Shown here: positions 1 through 8,103 of the stretch, piece by piece | Position numbering within the stretch: position 1 is the first letter of the stretch | How the letters are laid out: every line of letters begins with the position of its first letter | From: Nocardia vermiculata NBRC 100427 | Lineage (GTDB): Bacteria; Actinomycetota; Actinomycetes; Mycobacteriales; Mycobacteriaceae | Direction of reading: 5' to 3' | NCBI RefSeq assembly: GCF_001613265.1 | Contig: NZ_BDCA01000005.1 | Coordinates: forward strand, 186,001-250,000 | Length of the DNA: 64,000 nucleotides | Translations under genes and position numbers: made by a program | Notes under the pieces: generated by a model | What the model was told of the DNA's origin: nothing | What the model saw: the letters and a program-made list of their open reading frames with translations, nothing else | Database searches by the model: none

Positions 1-1427
1 AGCGCTTCGTGGTCGCCGACAGCGACGGCCGGCACCACAACGCAGGCCATCTCCTGGTCACCTTCCGGGGTCTCCAACCCGAATACGTACGTTTGGTCCA
101 CCGAGCTGTGGCCGGATATGATCTCCTCCACTTCGAGCGGCGCCACGTTGATCCCTTTGATCTTGAGCATTTCCTTCCAGCGCCCGCCGAAGGACAATCT
201 TCCGTCGGCGTCCAGCACACCGAGATCACCGGTGCGGAACCAGTCGTCCGCGGTCCGTGTACCGGCGTTGATCTCGGTGCCGCCCAGATAGCCGGGTATG
301 ACACAACCGCGGATCTCGATCTCGCCCACGGATCCGGGCGGGCACGGAGCGCCTGTGGAGTCGGTGATCCGAATTTCCTGGGTGGGAAGGCATATCCCCT
401 GCGTATTGAGCTTGATCGTGAGGTCGTCGTGAGCGTCGGACATGGTGACGAAGCCGTATGACTCGGTCAGCCCGTAGGCACTGCACGCTTCGGTTATGTC
501 GAGGCCTTCGATCGCCAGTCGCTTGTCCTCGGCATTGAATCCGACTGGTCCCGTCCGCAGCGACGAGATGTCCCGTCGTCCGAAACTCGGCGCAGCCAGC
601 AGGGCGCGCACGGCGGTGGCCAGGCCGTAGAACACAGTGCAGCGCTCGGCCTCGATGAATTCCAGGGCCGCATCGCCTTCGACCTTCTCCTGGATACAGA
701 GGGTGATCCCGTGGGCCAGTGCGACGGGAAGGGCGTTGCACGCGCCGTACCCGAAGAACAACGGCATCGCGAACCACAGGCGATCACCGGGGACCACATG
801 CATGCGATCACCCATCGCGCGACCATTGCGCAGTAGTTTGCCGTGTTCGAGGGGAACCGGTTTCGGAAGTGCTGTGCTGCCGCTGGTGTAGAGAATCATT
901 GCCGGATCTGACGGTCCACACGTCTGTGGTGGGCAAGGTCCGCGCTGTGCAGCGGGCGGAAAGGGTTCGGCGGCCGGCCACAGTAATGCCCCCAGGTACT
1001 GCTCTCCGCGTGTGGCGGATGTGTATGTTCCGGGATATCCGGCGGCGGCGAGTTCGGCGGGGATGTCCTTGCCGAAGACGAGATCCTCGGTCACGATCAA
1101 CCGCAGATCCGCGGAGGCGATCAGATGCGCCAGTTCGTTGGAGCGATACCAGGTGTTGATCGGAACGGCAGTCAGTCCCGCGCGCTGGGCGCCCAGCACA
1201 GCGACGAGCCAGCGCAGGCCGTTCGGCAGCAGTACTCCCACCCGGTCACCGGGACGCAGGCCGGCCGCGGCCAGCGATCCGGCGAAATCTTTACAGCGGG
1301 AATTTAATTCGGCAAAGGTAAGTCGTCCTTCCGGTGCCACCACGGCTTCCGTATCGGCGAATGATTCGGCCAGCGCGGCCATTGCCTCGGGGAAGGTCTC
1401 GGGCCGACCCCTCTGGATCTCGTTCAC
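1..1427 (-). CDS. Acyl-CoA synthetase (AMP-forming), 3' end cut by window edge
   Basis: Class I adenylate-forming ligase that would activate a carboxylic acid with ATP and CoA. About 475 residues are visible from a GTG start at 1427 and the C-terminus lies beyond position 1. The ATP-binding P-loop near residues 180-190 reads YTSGSTALPK, with Ala where Gly is usual. Further on come the YGLTE motif, the WFRTGD motif and the hinge GRWKEMLKIKG. The substrate cannot be read from sequence. It faces away from the importer, lyase and hydratase genes at 2891-6948 and may supply their CoA thioester. A downstream in-frame ATG at codon 16 is an alternative start. Confidence 0.9.
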   Translation of the reverse strand, partial: MNEIQRGRPETFPEAMAALAESFADTEAVVAPEGRLTFAELNSRCKDFAGSLAAAGLRPGDRVGVLLPNGLRWLVAVLGAQRAGLTAVPINTWYRSNELAHLIASADLRLIVTEDLVFGKDIPAELAAAGYPGTYTSATRGEQYLGALLWPAAEPFPPAAQRGPCPPQTCGPSDPAMILYTSGSTALPKPVPLEHGKLLRNGRAMGDRMHVVPGDRLWFAMPLFFGYGACNALPVALAHGITLCIQEKVEGDAALEFIEAERCTVFYGLATAVRALLAAPSFGRRDISSLRTGPVGFNAEDKRLAIEGLDITEACSAYGLTESYGFVTMSDAHDDLTIKLNTQGICLPTQEIRITDSTGAPCPPGSVGEIEIRGCVIPGYLGGTEINAGTRTADDWFRTGDLGVLDADGRLSFGGRWKEMLKIKGINVAPLEVEEIISGHSSVDQTYVFGLETPEGDQEMACVVVPAVAVGDHEA

Positions 1428-1844
1428 TTGACTGGTCCTGTCTTCCGGATTGGTCCACATCGGTGGGCATGCCACCGGTCGGAGAGGCGGTTCGTCATCG
1501 GATCGATGGCACCGCGCGGAGATCGGCGTAAGCGCGCAACAGGAACCCGGCTTCGAAAGGCCGGTCCGTCGACGGTTTTCGCCTATTCACCATCTGTGGG
1601 GACGTTACGCGCAACATGATGGTGAGTCAAGCAACACTATGTCGAGTAAATTTCGAGTGGTCGCTTCCGTGGACAGGCGCCGATAACCGGCACGCCGCCG
1701 GGGGCGGCGTGCCGGTCTCTGTGGCGACGGGAGGGAGGTTGATCGCCGTGTAGGTGAACTCGGCTCCGGTTCTCGACTGCGCGAAAGTGGGGCGACTCGT
1801 CGAGCGTGTGTATTCGTAGACCGAAGAGCCCGGGCGGGCAGCGG
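1428..1844. other. Intergenic region upstream of the acyl-CoA synthetase
   Basis: This 417-base stretch lies between the acyl-CoA synthetase start and the stop of the TetR gene, both on the minus strand. It must hold the promoter or leader of the synthetase. Short reading frames here show no recognisable protein. The only clear structure is the hairpin at 1687-1715. Confidence 0.5.
1687..1715 (-). terminator. Strong hairpin, probable terminator after the TetR gene
   Basis: A perfect 13-bp stem (CCGGCACGCCGCC and its complement) encloses a three-base loop. It lies about 130 bases downstream of the TetR stop on the minus strand. There is no long T tract, as is common in GC-rich actinobacteria. 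Confidence 0.5.
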
Positions 1845-2486
1845 TCAGGAGCTACGGTCCTTCTTCAGGTTCAGGGCGTCGCCCCACAGTCCGGTCACCA
1901 CATCGAGCAGGGTCGCGCGCTCCAGTATGAAAACCTTCTGCACGATGCATCGAAAGCACAGCTGATCGAGTTGCACCATCAGCAGTTCGATGCGCAGTTG
2001 CCGTTCGTCACGGTGCTCCGGCGGGATCGTCTGCAGGTATCCGTCGAGTTCGTGCGCGAGCTGGTCGATCTGGTCCTTCCAGCGCGCGGCTACCTCGAGA
2101 TCGCCGGCCATGGCTTCGTGAATCGCGGGCAACAGTTTCGCGTGGTCCTCCCACCAGGTCAAGGCGTTGTCGAGCCAGTTCCGCAGCGCAGACTCGGTGC
2201 CTTCCTCGAGCGCGACGTTCAGTAGTGACCAGTAGCGTGCGCTTTGCTGCTTGCGGACGGCCTCGTATACCTCGTTGAAAACCTCGGCTTTGTTGGCGAA
2301 GTGGAGGTAGAGGGTGGATCGATTGATCTTCGCGGCCTTGGTGATATCGCCGATGGACGCTTCCCCGTAACCGCGCTCTTCGAAAACCGTGCGTGCCGCA
2401 TGCAATATTCGCCGGCGTGTCATCAACCGCTGCTGCTCACGCACCGGGAGCAGCTCTGTCGTCTCAGTCGATGCAGTGTTGTCCAT
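1845..2486 (-). CDS. TetR-family transcriptional regulator
   Basis: 213-residue TetR/AcrR-type repressor. The N-terminal helix-turn-helix (about residues 15-70) has the usual pattern, including TRRRILHAA, the phrase ASIGDITKAAKINRSTLYLHF and the following NKAEVF. The C-terminal ligand domain is helical and has no readable ligand signature. I chose the ATG at 2486, the last Met before the conserved domain. The frame stays open upstream to 2843, but that extension is low complexity. It lies between the acyl-CoA synthetase and the divergent importer operon and so probably controls one or both; the inducer is unknown. Confidence 0.85.
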   Translation of the reverse strand: MDNTASTETTELLPVREQQRLMTRRRILHAARTVFEERGYGEASIGDITKAAKINRSTLYLHFANKAEVFNEVYEAVRKQQSARYWSLLNVALEEGTESALRNWLDNALTWWEDHAKLLPAIHEAMAGDLEVAARWKDQIDQLAHELDGYLQTIPPEHRDERQLRIELLMVQLDQLCFRCIVQKVFILERATLLDVVTGLWGDALNLKKDRSS

Positions 2487-2890
2487 GCTGCGAGCGTAGA
2501 CCCGGGGGGTGTCGCCGACATGACGCAACGTCGGTCGACGCCCTGGTAGTAGCCGTAACAGGGCAAATTCGGAACTGACTCGACATGGTGATGGTTGACA
2601 CAACGACCTGTTGTGCTTAGGCTCACTTCCGGACATACGCACTGCCAGTGCACGCAGGTCGCCGCGCAGACAACCCGGCCGATCGCCGCGAGCCGAGGCC
2701 GGACCGATGCTGCCACGCGCTTCTCGATATGCGGCCGGAGTCTCCGATTCGGACCGGTTCGTCGGCGAGGTATCCCAGCCTCCCCACCCGTTCAGCCGAT
2801 TCGGCCGCCCGGGGGGTAGAGGCCCGCGACGACAGCGCGGCACGCCTCGGCATATGGAGCGCGGAATGTCGTCTATATGAGGGAGTCACC
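2487..2890. other. Divergent promoter region between TetR gene and importer operon
   Basis: A 404-base intergenic region separates the TetR start (minus) from the MFS importer start (plus). It holds a plausible plus-strand promoter with an inverted repeat at 2595-2623. The MFS frame stays open leftwards to 2648, but the sequence before 2891 does not look like MFS protein. Confidence 0.5.
2595..2623 (+). promoter_or_regulatory. Candidate promoter with operator-like inverted repeat
   Basis: TTGACA at 2595-2600 is followed after 17 bases by TAGGCT at 2618-2623. The perfect repeat CACAAC-N5-GTTGTG at 2599-2615 overlaps the -35 box and spacer, where a repressor would block polymerase. The neighbouring TetR protein is the obvious candidate. 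Transcription from here would give a leader of roughly 260 bases before the MFS gene. Confidence 0.4.
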
Positions 2891-4159
2891 ATGTCCAGAG
2901 TCAACGCCAGATCCCGAATCCCGGTACTGGCACTGTGTTTCGCCGGATTGGCATTTGAAGGGTATGACCTGGTCTCCTACGGGACAGTTCTGCCCCAGTT
3001 GGTGTCCCCGCAGGGATGGGATATCGGGCCGGCGACAGCGGGGCTGATCAGCACTCTCACGGTCGTGGGTATGTTGATCGGCTCCCTGGTCTCCGGTGCA
3101 CTGGCCGATTTCATCGGCCGGCGCATGCTGACCATCGCCTCGTGCGCCTGGTTCTCGGCGTGGATGGCGCTCTGCGCTGTGGCGCCGACCGCTGAGATGC
3201 TCGGCGGGGCCCGTTTCCTGGCGGGGCTGGGTATCGGCGCGTTCGTTCCGCTCGCGGCGGCGCTTGCGGTGGAATTCGCGCCGGAGGGGAAGGGGAATCG
3301 ATACAGCGCCATCGCCTGGTCCGGATACCCCGTCGGAGGTGTTGTCGCCGCGCTCGTCGGCGTAGTAGCGCTGGAGCCGTTGGGCTGGCGCTTCCTCTTC
3401 GCGCTCGGTGCTCTGCCCCTGGTCACACTGGTGCCACTGATGTATTTCACCCTTCCCGAATCCTCGGCAACGCGCCGTCCCGCGGATTATGCAGACGCAT
3501 CGCAGGACGACCCGAGTTCCGGCACTGCGCGGGGCCCGAAGGCGTTGTTCGTCGACGGAGTATGGGTGCGAACCATCGTCTTCGGACTGATGAGTGCGAG
3601 TGGGCTGGTGCTGACCTACGGGCTGAATACCTGGCTTCCGCAGCTGATGCGCGCGAACGGATACGAACTCGGGTCGGCACTGACCTTCCTGATTGCTCTC
3701 AATCTGGGTGCGGCCACAATTCCGCCGCTACTCGCCAGGCGCGCCGACGCCTCAGGGCCGCGGACGGTGATGATCGCAGTATTTCTCGCCGCCGCAGCGA
3801 GCATTCTCGCCCTCAGCATCGCGCTTCCGCTGGGCCTGGTCTATGTCCTTGTATTCGTCGCCGGTGCCGGAACTCTCGGAGCGCAGCTGCTGATGTCCGG
3901 ATTCGTGGCGACGGACTATCCCGACAACTCCCGAGTCGCCGCACTGTCGTGGATCTCGTGCGCCGGCCGGGTCGGAGCACTCGGCGGCCCGACATTGATC
4001 GGATTCCTCGTCGCCGCCGGTAGCAGCGTCGAAACAAGTTTCTACGTCTTTGCGGCATTCGGAATTCTCGGTGCGATACTCGCTGCCGCGATTCCGCGAC
4101 GTCCGCAAACATGGTCTGTCACCGAGGCCGAGGGAACAGCCGTGCGTTCCGAAGCCTGA
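2891..4159 (+). CDS. MFS transporter, aromatic/organic acid:H+ symporter type
   Basis: 422-residue inner-membrane importer with about 12 hydrophobic segments. The N-terminus LCFAGLAFEGYDLVSYGTVL is typical of the AAHS group (PcaK/BenK-like), whose first helix carries an Asp in a GYD/GFD motif. The loop between helices 2 and 3 reads GALADFIGRR, the standard MFS motif A. The ATG at 2891 follows GGGAG at a good distance. It is the first gene of a four-gene operon ending at 6948, and the gap to the next gene is 21 bases. The family takes up aromatic or small organic acids by proton symport; the exact substrate is inference. Confidence 0.85.
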   Translation: MSRVNARSRIPVLALCFAGLAFEGYDLVSYGTVLPQLVSPQGWDIGPATAGLISTLTVVGMLIGSLVSGALADFIGRRMLTIASCAWFSAWMALCAVAPTAEMLGGARFLAGLGIGAFVPLAAALAVEFAPEGKGNRYSAIAWSGYPVGGVVAALVGVVALEPLGWRFLFALGALPLVTLVPLMYFTLPESSATRRPADYADASQDDPSSGTARGPKALFVDGVWVRTIVFGLMSASGLVLTYGLNTWLPQLMRANGYELGSALTFLIALNLGAATIPPLLARRADASGPRTVMIAVFLAAAASILALSIALPLGLVYVLVFVAGAGTLGAQLLMSGFVATDYPDNSRVAALSWISCAGRVGALGGPTLIGFLVAAGSSVETSFYVFAAFGILGAILAAAIPRRPQTWSVTEAEGTAVRSEA

Positions 4160-4180
4160 TCCAAGAAATGGAGTATTTCG

Positions 4181-5071
4181 ATGACTGTCAACTCTTCCTT
4201 CGAAGTCGTCGCCGACGGATACTCGTTCACCGAGTGCCCGCGCTACCACGACGGTCGCGTCTGGTTCGTCGACATGCATCTGAACCGAGTTATCTCGGTT
4301 CGGCCGGACGGTTCGGATACACGCACGATCGAGGTTGCGAGCGCGCCCGGAGGCATCGGGTGGCTACCCGACGGACGTCTCCTGGTGGTTCTCATGCAGG
4401 AGCGAAAAATCGTCCGGTTCGACGACGATGAAATGGTCGTGCACGCGGACCTCTCCGATTCGGTCATCTCGACACTGAACGATCTGGCAGTGGACTCCGC
4501 CGGCCGATGCTACGTCGGCGAAACCGGATTCGACCCCCACGCCTTCCTCTCCGATCCGGAAGATATCGACAACGTATGCCACGGCCGGTTCACCCCGCCG
4601 GCGACCAGCCGACTCTTCCTGGTCGAAACGGACGGCGAATACCGGGAGGTGGCTTCCGGGCTGGCGTTCAGCAACGGAATCGTCGTCGACGAAACCCGGG
4701 AGTATTTATTCGTCGCCGAGTCGTTCGGCGCACGGCTGACTCGCTTCCGCCTTGCTCCCGACGGCAGTCTCACCGAGCGCAAGGAGCTGTTCGTCGACTT
4801 CGCGCCGGACGGCATCGGAATGGATACATGGGGATATATCTGGGTATCGGATGTATTCGGCCGCGCCGCAGTTCGAATCGACGCGGAGGGCCGGGAAATC
4901 GAGCGGGTACGGTCCAGCCGACTCGTCCTGGCCTGCGCAACCGGTGGTGCACGCGGCGACCAGCTCTACCTGTGCGCCTCGCCGGCGCTGGACAGCACCG
5001 AATGCTTGCGACTGCGTGAGTCACGAGTCGAAGCAGTGACTATCGATTCGCCGACACGCGTCGCGAAGTAA
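4181..5071 (+). CDS. SMP-30/gluconolactonase/LRE-like protein
   Basis: 296-residue six-bladed beta-propeller of the SMP-30 family, most members of which are Ca2+-dependent lactonases. Family marks are the early FTECPRYHDGRVWFVD, LNDLAVDSAGRCYVGE mid-protein with the metal-ligand Asn, FSNGIVVD, and APDGIGMDTWGYIWVSD. There is no signal peptide, so it should be cytosolic. The ATG at 4181 has GGAG upstream. Within the operon it could open a lactone intermediate before CoA activation. The actual substrate is not shown by sequence. Confidence 0.85.
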   Translation: MTVNSSFEVVADGYSFTECPRYHDGRVWFVDMHLNRVISVRPDGSDTRTIEVASAPGGIGWLPDGRLLVVLMQERKIVRFDDDEMVVHADLSDSVISTLNDLAVDSAGRCYVGETGFDPHAFLSDPEDIDNVCHGRFTPPATSRLFLVETDGEYREVASGLAFSNGIVVDETREYLFVAESFGARLTRFRLAPDGSLTERKELFVDFAPDGIGMDTWGYIWVSDVFGRAAVRIDAEGREIERVRSSRLVLACATGGARGDQLYLCASPALDSTECLRLRESRVEAVTIDSPTRVAK

Positions 5072-5086
5072 TCGGCAGGACTCATC

Positions 5087-5941
5087 GTGATTGCTACATG
5101 CCGGCGAGTAATTCTGGTCGCACCCGGGTCGGATGAGCGTAAGGCCCGCAAGGCACTCGATTCTTCTGTCGACGAGGTCGTTCTCGATCTCGAAGATGCT
5201 GTCACTGCCGGTCGCAAGGACGAGGTGCGGGAGGTCGTGGCCGAGCTGGTCGGTGAGTACGGACCCCGGCGGCCGGTCTCCGTCCGGGTCAACGGACCGG
5301 ATACCCGATGGTTCCGCCGTGACCTGTCCGCACTCTGCGAAGTGGCGGATGCCCTGTCCTCGATCGTGATTCCGAAGGTCGGCTCGACCGTGGACCTCGA
5401 GGCCGCCGACCGGATACTCGACAAGGCCGGCGGCACGGAGGTGCGACTGCAGGCACTGGTGGAAACCCCCGCCGGAATCCACAATGTCGACCGGATCGCC
5501 GCCGGGTCCCGGATCGAGGCCGTGATCATCGGATACGCCGATCTGGGTGCCGCACTGGGCCGGTCGCCCGCGGCCCCGCCCGAACAGTGGCTCTATGTTC
5601 AGGACCGGGTACTACATGCCGCGCGTGCGGCGGGCGTGCAGGCGATCGACGGTCCCTTCCTCGGAATCGCCGACGACCCGGCGTTCCGCCGTGCGGGCCA
5701 CTGGGCCGCGGATCTCGGGTTCGATGGCAAATGGGTTGTGCACCCGGCACAGGCCGGCACCACGCTGGAATTGTTCACTCCGAGCGTTGAACAGGTCGAC
5801 TTCGCCAGGCGGGTGCTGTCCGCACTCGAACAAGCGGAGGAACAGGGTGTGGGAGCCGTTCAACTCGACGGCCGGATGCTCGACGAAGCTCTTGCCGTCG
5901 CCGCCCGCCGTACGCTGACCAAGATCGGAGCGAGGCAATGA
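5087..5941 (+). CDS. HpcH/HpaI aldolase/citrate lyase (CitE-like) family CoA lyase
   Basis: 284-residue TIM-barrel protein of the CitE/malyl-CoA lyase family, whose members cleave or form beta-hydroxyacyl-CoA thioesters with Mg2+. The N-terminus carries APGSDERKARKAL and the conserved VVLDLEDAV near residue 33. VSVRVNGPDT follows, then LQALVETPAGI with the metal-ligand Glu, and the Asp of GYADLG. The length fits single-domain citramalyl- or malyl-CoA lyases and thioesterases. The start is GTG at 5087, after AGGA. Its stop overlaps the next start (ATGA), so it should be co-translated with the MaoC-like hydratase. A hydratase plus lyase pair suggests conversion of an unsaturated dicarboxyl-CoA to a hydroxyacyl-CoA and its cleavage. 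Confidence 0.85.
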   Translation: MIATCRRVILVAPGSDERKARKALDSSVDEVVLDLEDAVTAGRKDEVREVVAELVGEYGPRRPVSVRVNGPDTRWFRRDLSALCEVADALSSIVIPKVGSTVDLEAADRILDKAGGTEVRLQALVETPAGIHNVDRIAAGSRIEAVIIGYADLGAALGRSPAAPPEQWLYVQDRVLHAARAAGVQAIDGPFLGIADDPAFRRAGHWAADLGFDGKWVVHPAQAGTTLELFTPSVEQVDFARRVLSALEQAEEQGVGAVQLDGRMLDEALAVAARRTLTKIGARQ

Positions 5942-6948
5942 CAACTCTCGACCACACCCGGACTGTTGTCGTCGGCGGGCCCTACTTCGACCGGTTGGCC
6001 GTCGGGCAGGTCTTCGATACCGCCCCCGCCGTCACCTTGACCGACGGGCTCGCTGCCGCGCACCAGGCGATCGTCGGCAATCGATTGCGCCTGATGCTCG
6101 ACAGGTCGCTGGCGGCAACGGTCGCCGGTGGCCCGGTCGCGCACCCCGGGCTTGTCACCGATATCGCGATCGGACAATCGACTCTGGCCACCAATCACGT
6201 CAAAGCCAACCTCTTCTACCGCGGCCTGCGACTACATCGCCTGCCCTCGATCGGTGACACGCTGTCGACCACCACCGCGGTCGTCGGCCTGAAAAGCAAC
6301 TCGATCAGACCCGGTCGCCCGGCGACGGGTCTAGCCGTATTGCGTATCAGTACAGTGGACCAGCACGGACGGACCGTGCTGGACTTCCACCGATGCGCCA
6401 TGCTGCCGGTCGACCCCGCGGTCGATCCGGTCGAGGTGACCCGTACCGACGATCTGTCCACGATCGGCGAATCGCACGCAACGGACTGGGCAGTGCCCGA
6501 AGGAACCGATCTCGATGCCTACCGATCCGCAGTGTCAGGACCGCATTTCGACCCGTCGCTGGTGGGTGTCAGGTTCACCTCGAGCGGCGATGTCGTCAGC
6601 AGTGCACCCGAACTGGCCCGGCTCACCCTCAATATCGCTGCCACACACCACGATGAGCGGACGAGTCCCACCGGTCGCCTCGTCTACGGTGGCCACTCCA
6701 TCGGTATCGCCCTCGATCAGGCAGTACGAGCGCTGCCGAACATGGTGACAGTACTCGGCTGGCAATCCTGCGATCATACGGCCGCAGTCGCCGAAGGAGA
6801 TACCCTCACCAGCGACCTGTACGTCGAGAACGCGTCGATACTGCCAACCGGCGGAACCCTCGACCTGCGATCGATTGTTTTCTCCCATCGCGGGGACGCA
6901 CCGCCACAGCAGGTACTGGACTGGCGATTCACCGCTCTGTTCGCTTGA
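5938..6948 (+). CDS. MaoC-like dehydratase (hotdog fold) family protein
   Basis: 336-residue protein with two MaoC-like hotdog halves. The first (about residues 10-170) carries the pattern GPYFDRLAVGQVFD, VAHPGLVTDIAIGQST and LFYRGLRLHRLPSIGDTL. The second (about 210-330) carries LTLNIAATHHDE, RLVYGGHSIGIALDQAVRAL and VAEGDTLTSDLYVEN. Length and double-hotdog layout resemble mesaconyl-CoA hydratases. It overlaps the CitE-like gene by four bases, as hydratase/lyase pairs often do. Proposed role: hydration of a CoA-bound unsaturated acid before cleavage. It is the last gene of the operon. Confidence 0.8.
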   Translation: MTTLDHTRTVVVGGPYFDRLAVGQVFDTAPAVTLTDGLAAAHQAIVGNRLRLMLDRSLAATVAGGPVAHPGLVTDIAIGQSTLATNHVKANLFYRGLRLHRLPSIGDTLSTTTAVVGLKSNSIRPGRPATGLAVLRISTVDQHGRTVLDFHRCAMLPVDPAVDPVEVTRTDDLSTIGESHATDWAVPEGTDLDAYRSAVSGPHFDPSLVGVRFTSSGDVVSSAPELARLTLNIAATHHDERTSPTGRLVYGGHSIGIALDQAVRALPNMVTVLGWQSCDHTAAVAEGDTLTSDLYVENASILPTGGTLDLRSIVFSHRGDAPPQQVLDWRFTALFA

Positions 6949-7136
6949 GGCCCGGTAAGGGCTTCATCACCCAGGGAGACGCACCCCCGACACACGGATG
7001 CTGGCCGCTGGCCAGGCTGTCTACCACGACTCGGTGCATGCCTGGATAGTTTTCGTGGTGGGGCGTATCTGACGGTCGTCATCAGCCTGGCCAGGGTGCA
7101 AAGTGCGTCGTTGCCCGCAGGCGTAGTCGGACGCCA

Positions 7137-7166
7137 CAGTGCGATCGAGAAGCTCTGATCGCACTG
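7137..7166 (+). repeat. Inverted repeat, possible terminator of the catabolic operon
   Basis: CAGTGCGATC and its perfect complement flank a ten-base loop, about 190 bases after the MaoC-like stop. It could fold into a terminator hairpin, but no T run follows. Confidence 0.35.
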
Positions 7167-7667
7167 CGTCGGCCGCGTGCCACGTCGGGAAGAAGGCGGT
7201 AGATGCAAGACTCGAGCGGGCCCACCGCTAACCCCGCGCTTTCGTCGTCGAGGTGGCATCGGTCTTAGGCTTTCGCCGAGAGGAGACTGTTCGAGAACTG
7301 AAGGCGGCACTATCGGCGGGTTCCACCCTTTGTGCTGGTCAGCCCTCTTCTCGTGCTCCTGGCCATCTCGGCGAGGTGAACCGGGCCGCTTTCCTGTCGT
7401 CCGTCGGGGAATTTGACGTTCTGACCAACGATCAGCGCGGGGCCGATTGCCTGCTGCTGGTCTCGGGGGCAACCCGCGGAGAGGCGCCGCGCGGGTTTGC
7501 CTTCGCAGAAAGCTGCGATCAAAGCGCTTAATTCCGTTACAGCCGAGCATGCTTCGCGAAGTCGTGTACCTGCCCTACCCGGTTAAGGCGGTCGCCGCGC
7601 TGAGCTGATCGTTGGGGTTGGGCTCCGCACACCGGTCCTGTCCGGGCTGGTGGGCTCATGACGCTCT

Positions 7668-7703
7668 ATGTGGGGGTCAGGGGTTCGAGTCCCCTTAGCT
7701 CCA
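7668..7703 (+). other. Truncated tRNA 3' end, probably tRNA-Ala (att-site scar)
   Basis: A complete T arm is present: AGGGG at 7679-7683, loop TTCGAGT, CCCCT at 7691-7695. It is followed by the 3' acceptor strand TAGCTCC and discriminator A at 7703. Counting back, base 70 is T, which fits the G3:U70 pair of alanine tRNAs. The variable-loop region GGGGTC is also tRNA-like. No D arm or anticodon arm lies upstream at tRNA spacing, so the gene is not intact. 3' tRNA fragments of this kind are usual scars of site-specific integration by islands or prophages. The alanine identity is inferred from the half that remains. Confidence 0.65.
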
Positions 7704-7708
7704 CTTCG

Positions 7709-7745
7709 AAACCGCAGATCAGAAGCTTTCTGATCTGCGGTTTTC
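7709..7745 (+). terminator. Strong intrinsic terminator after the tRNA fragment
   Basis: A perfect 16-bp stem starting AAACCGCAGATCAGAA encloses a three-base loop and ends in TTTT. It begins six bases after the tRNA 3' end, as expected for the natural terminator of a tRNA gene. Confidence 0.85.
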
Positions 7746-8103
7746 GCGTTGACGGGTAACAAGCCGTCCTGTGTAGGTGCGCGGTCGCACCGGCTCCCCC
7801 TCAACGTGTTCTCGTTCCACGCTCACCGTGTCCCGTGTCGAGTCCGCATCGCACCAATGCAACCCGACACCTCCGATCGCTGTTAGCTGTATGCGCTGAG
7901 CGTGAAACACGCGTAGCGCACAGCGCCCGGCACTCGGTTCCAGCCGACTATGTCGTTCGCGCGGCGCGCCGGATACAAGGGCATGGAAGGCAGGCATGGA
8001 TCGAGTAGCTTCGGGTGCGGCAGTGCCACTTGGTCATTCGTGCGCTGAGGTTGCGGAACCCGTTGTACTCGGTGAAGGTTCCGTTATGGGGCGCGGCGGC
8101 GGG

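Larger units (their letters stand above)
6949..8103. other. Gene-poor region with tRNA scar and hairpins
   Basis: About 1.15 kb without a convincing protein gene. Frames such as plus 7253-7531 and minus 6774-7550 are low in recognisable protein character, and the second runs into the MaoC-like gene in antisense. The stretch holds a hairpin at 7137-7166, a truncated tRNA 3' end at 7668-7703 and a strong terminator at 7709-7745. It looks like degraded junction DNA. Confidence 0.6.

Noticed and set aside
6774..7550. 258-codon minus-strand frame in the gene-poor region
   Set aside because: It is Arg/Pro-rich, has no recognisable motif and enters the MaoC-like gene in antisense.
7614..7703. Possible complete tRNA of about 90 bases
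   Set aside because: GGGGTTG at 7614 could pair with the acceptor strand through wobble pairs, but no D arm or anticodon arm can be folded between them. A 3' fragment is the better reading.
7583..7804. Minus-strand frame with the phrase KGTRTPDPHIE
   Set aside because: This is the familiar false protein produced by reading a tRNA T arm in antisense. The bases belong to the tRNA fragment and terminator.
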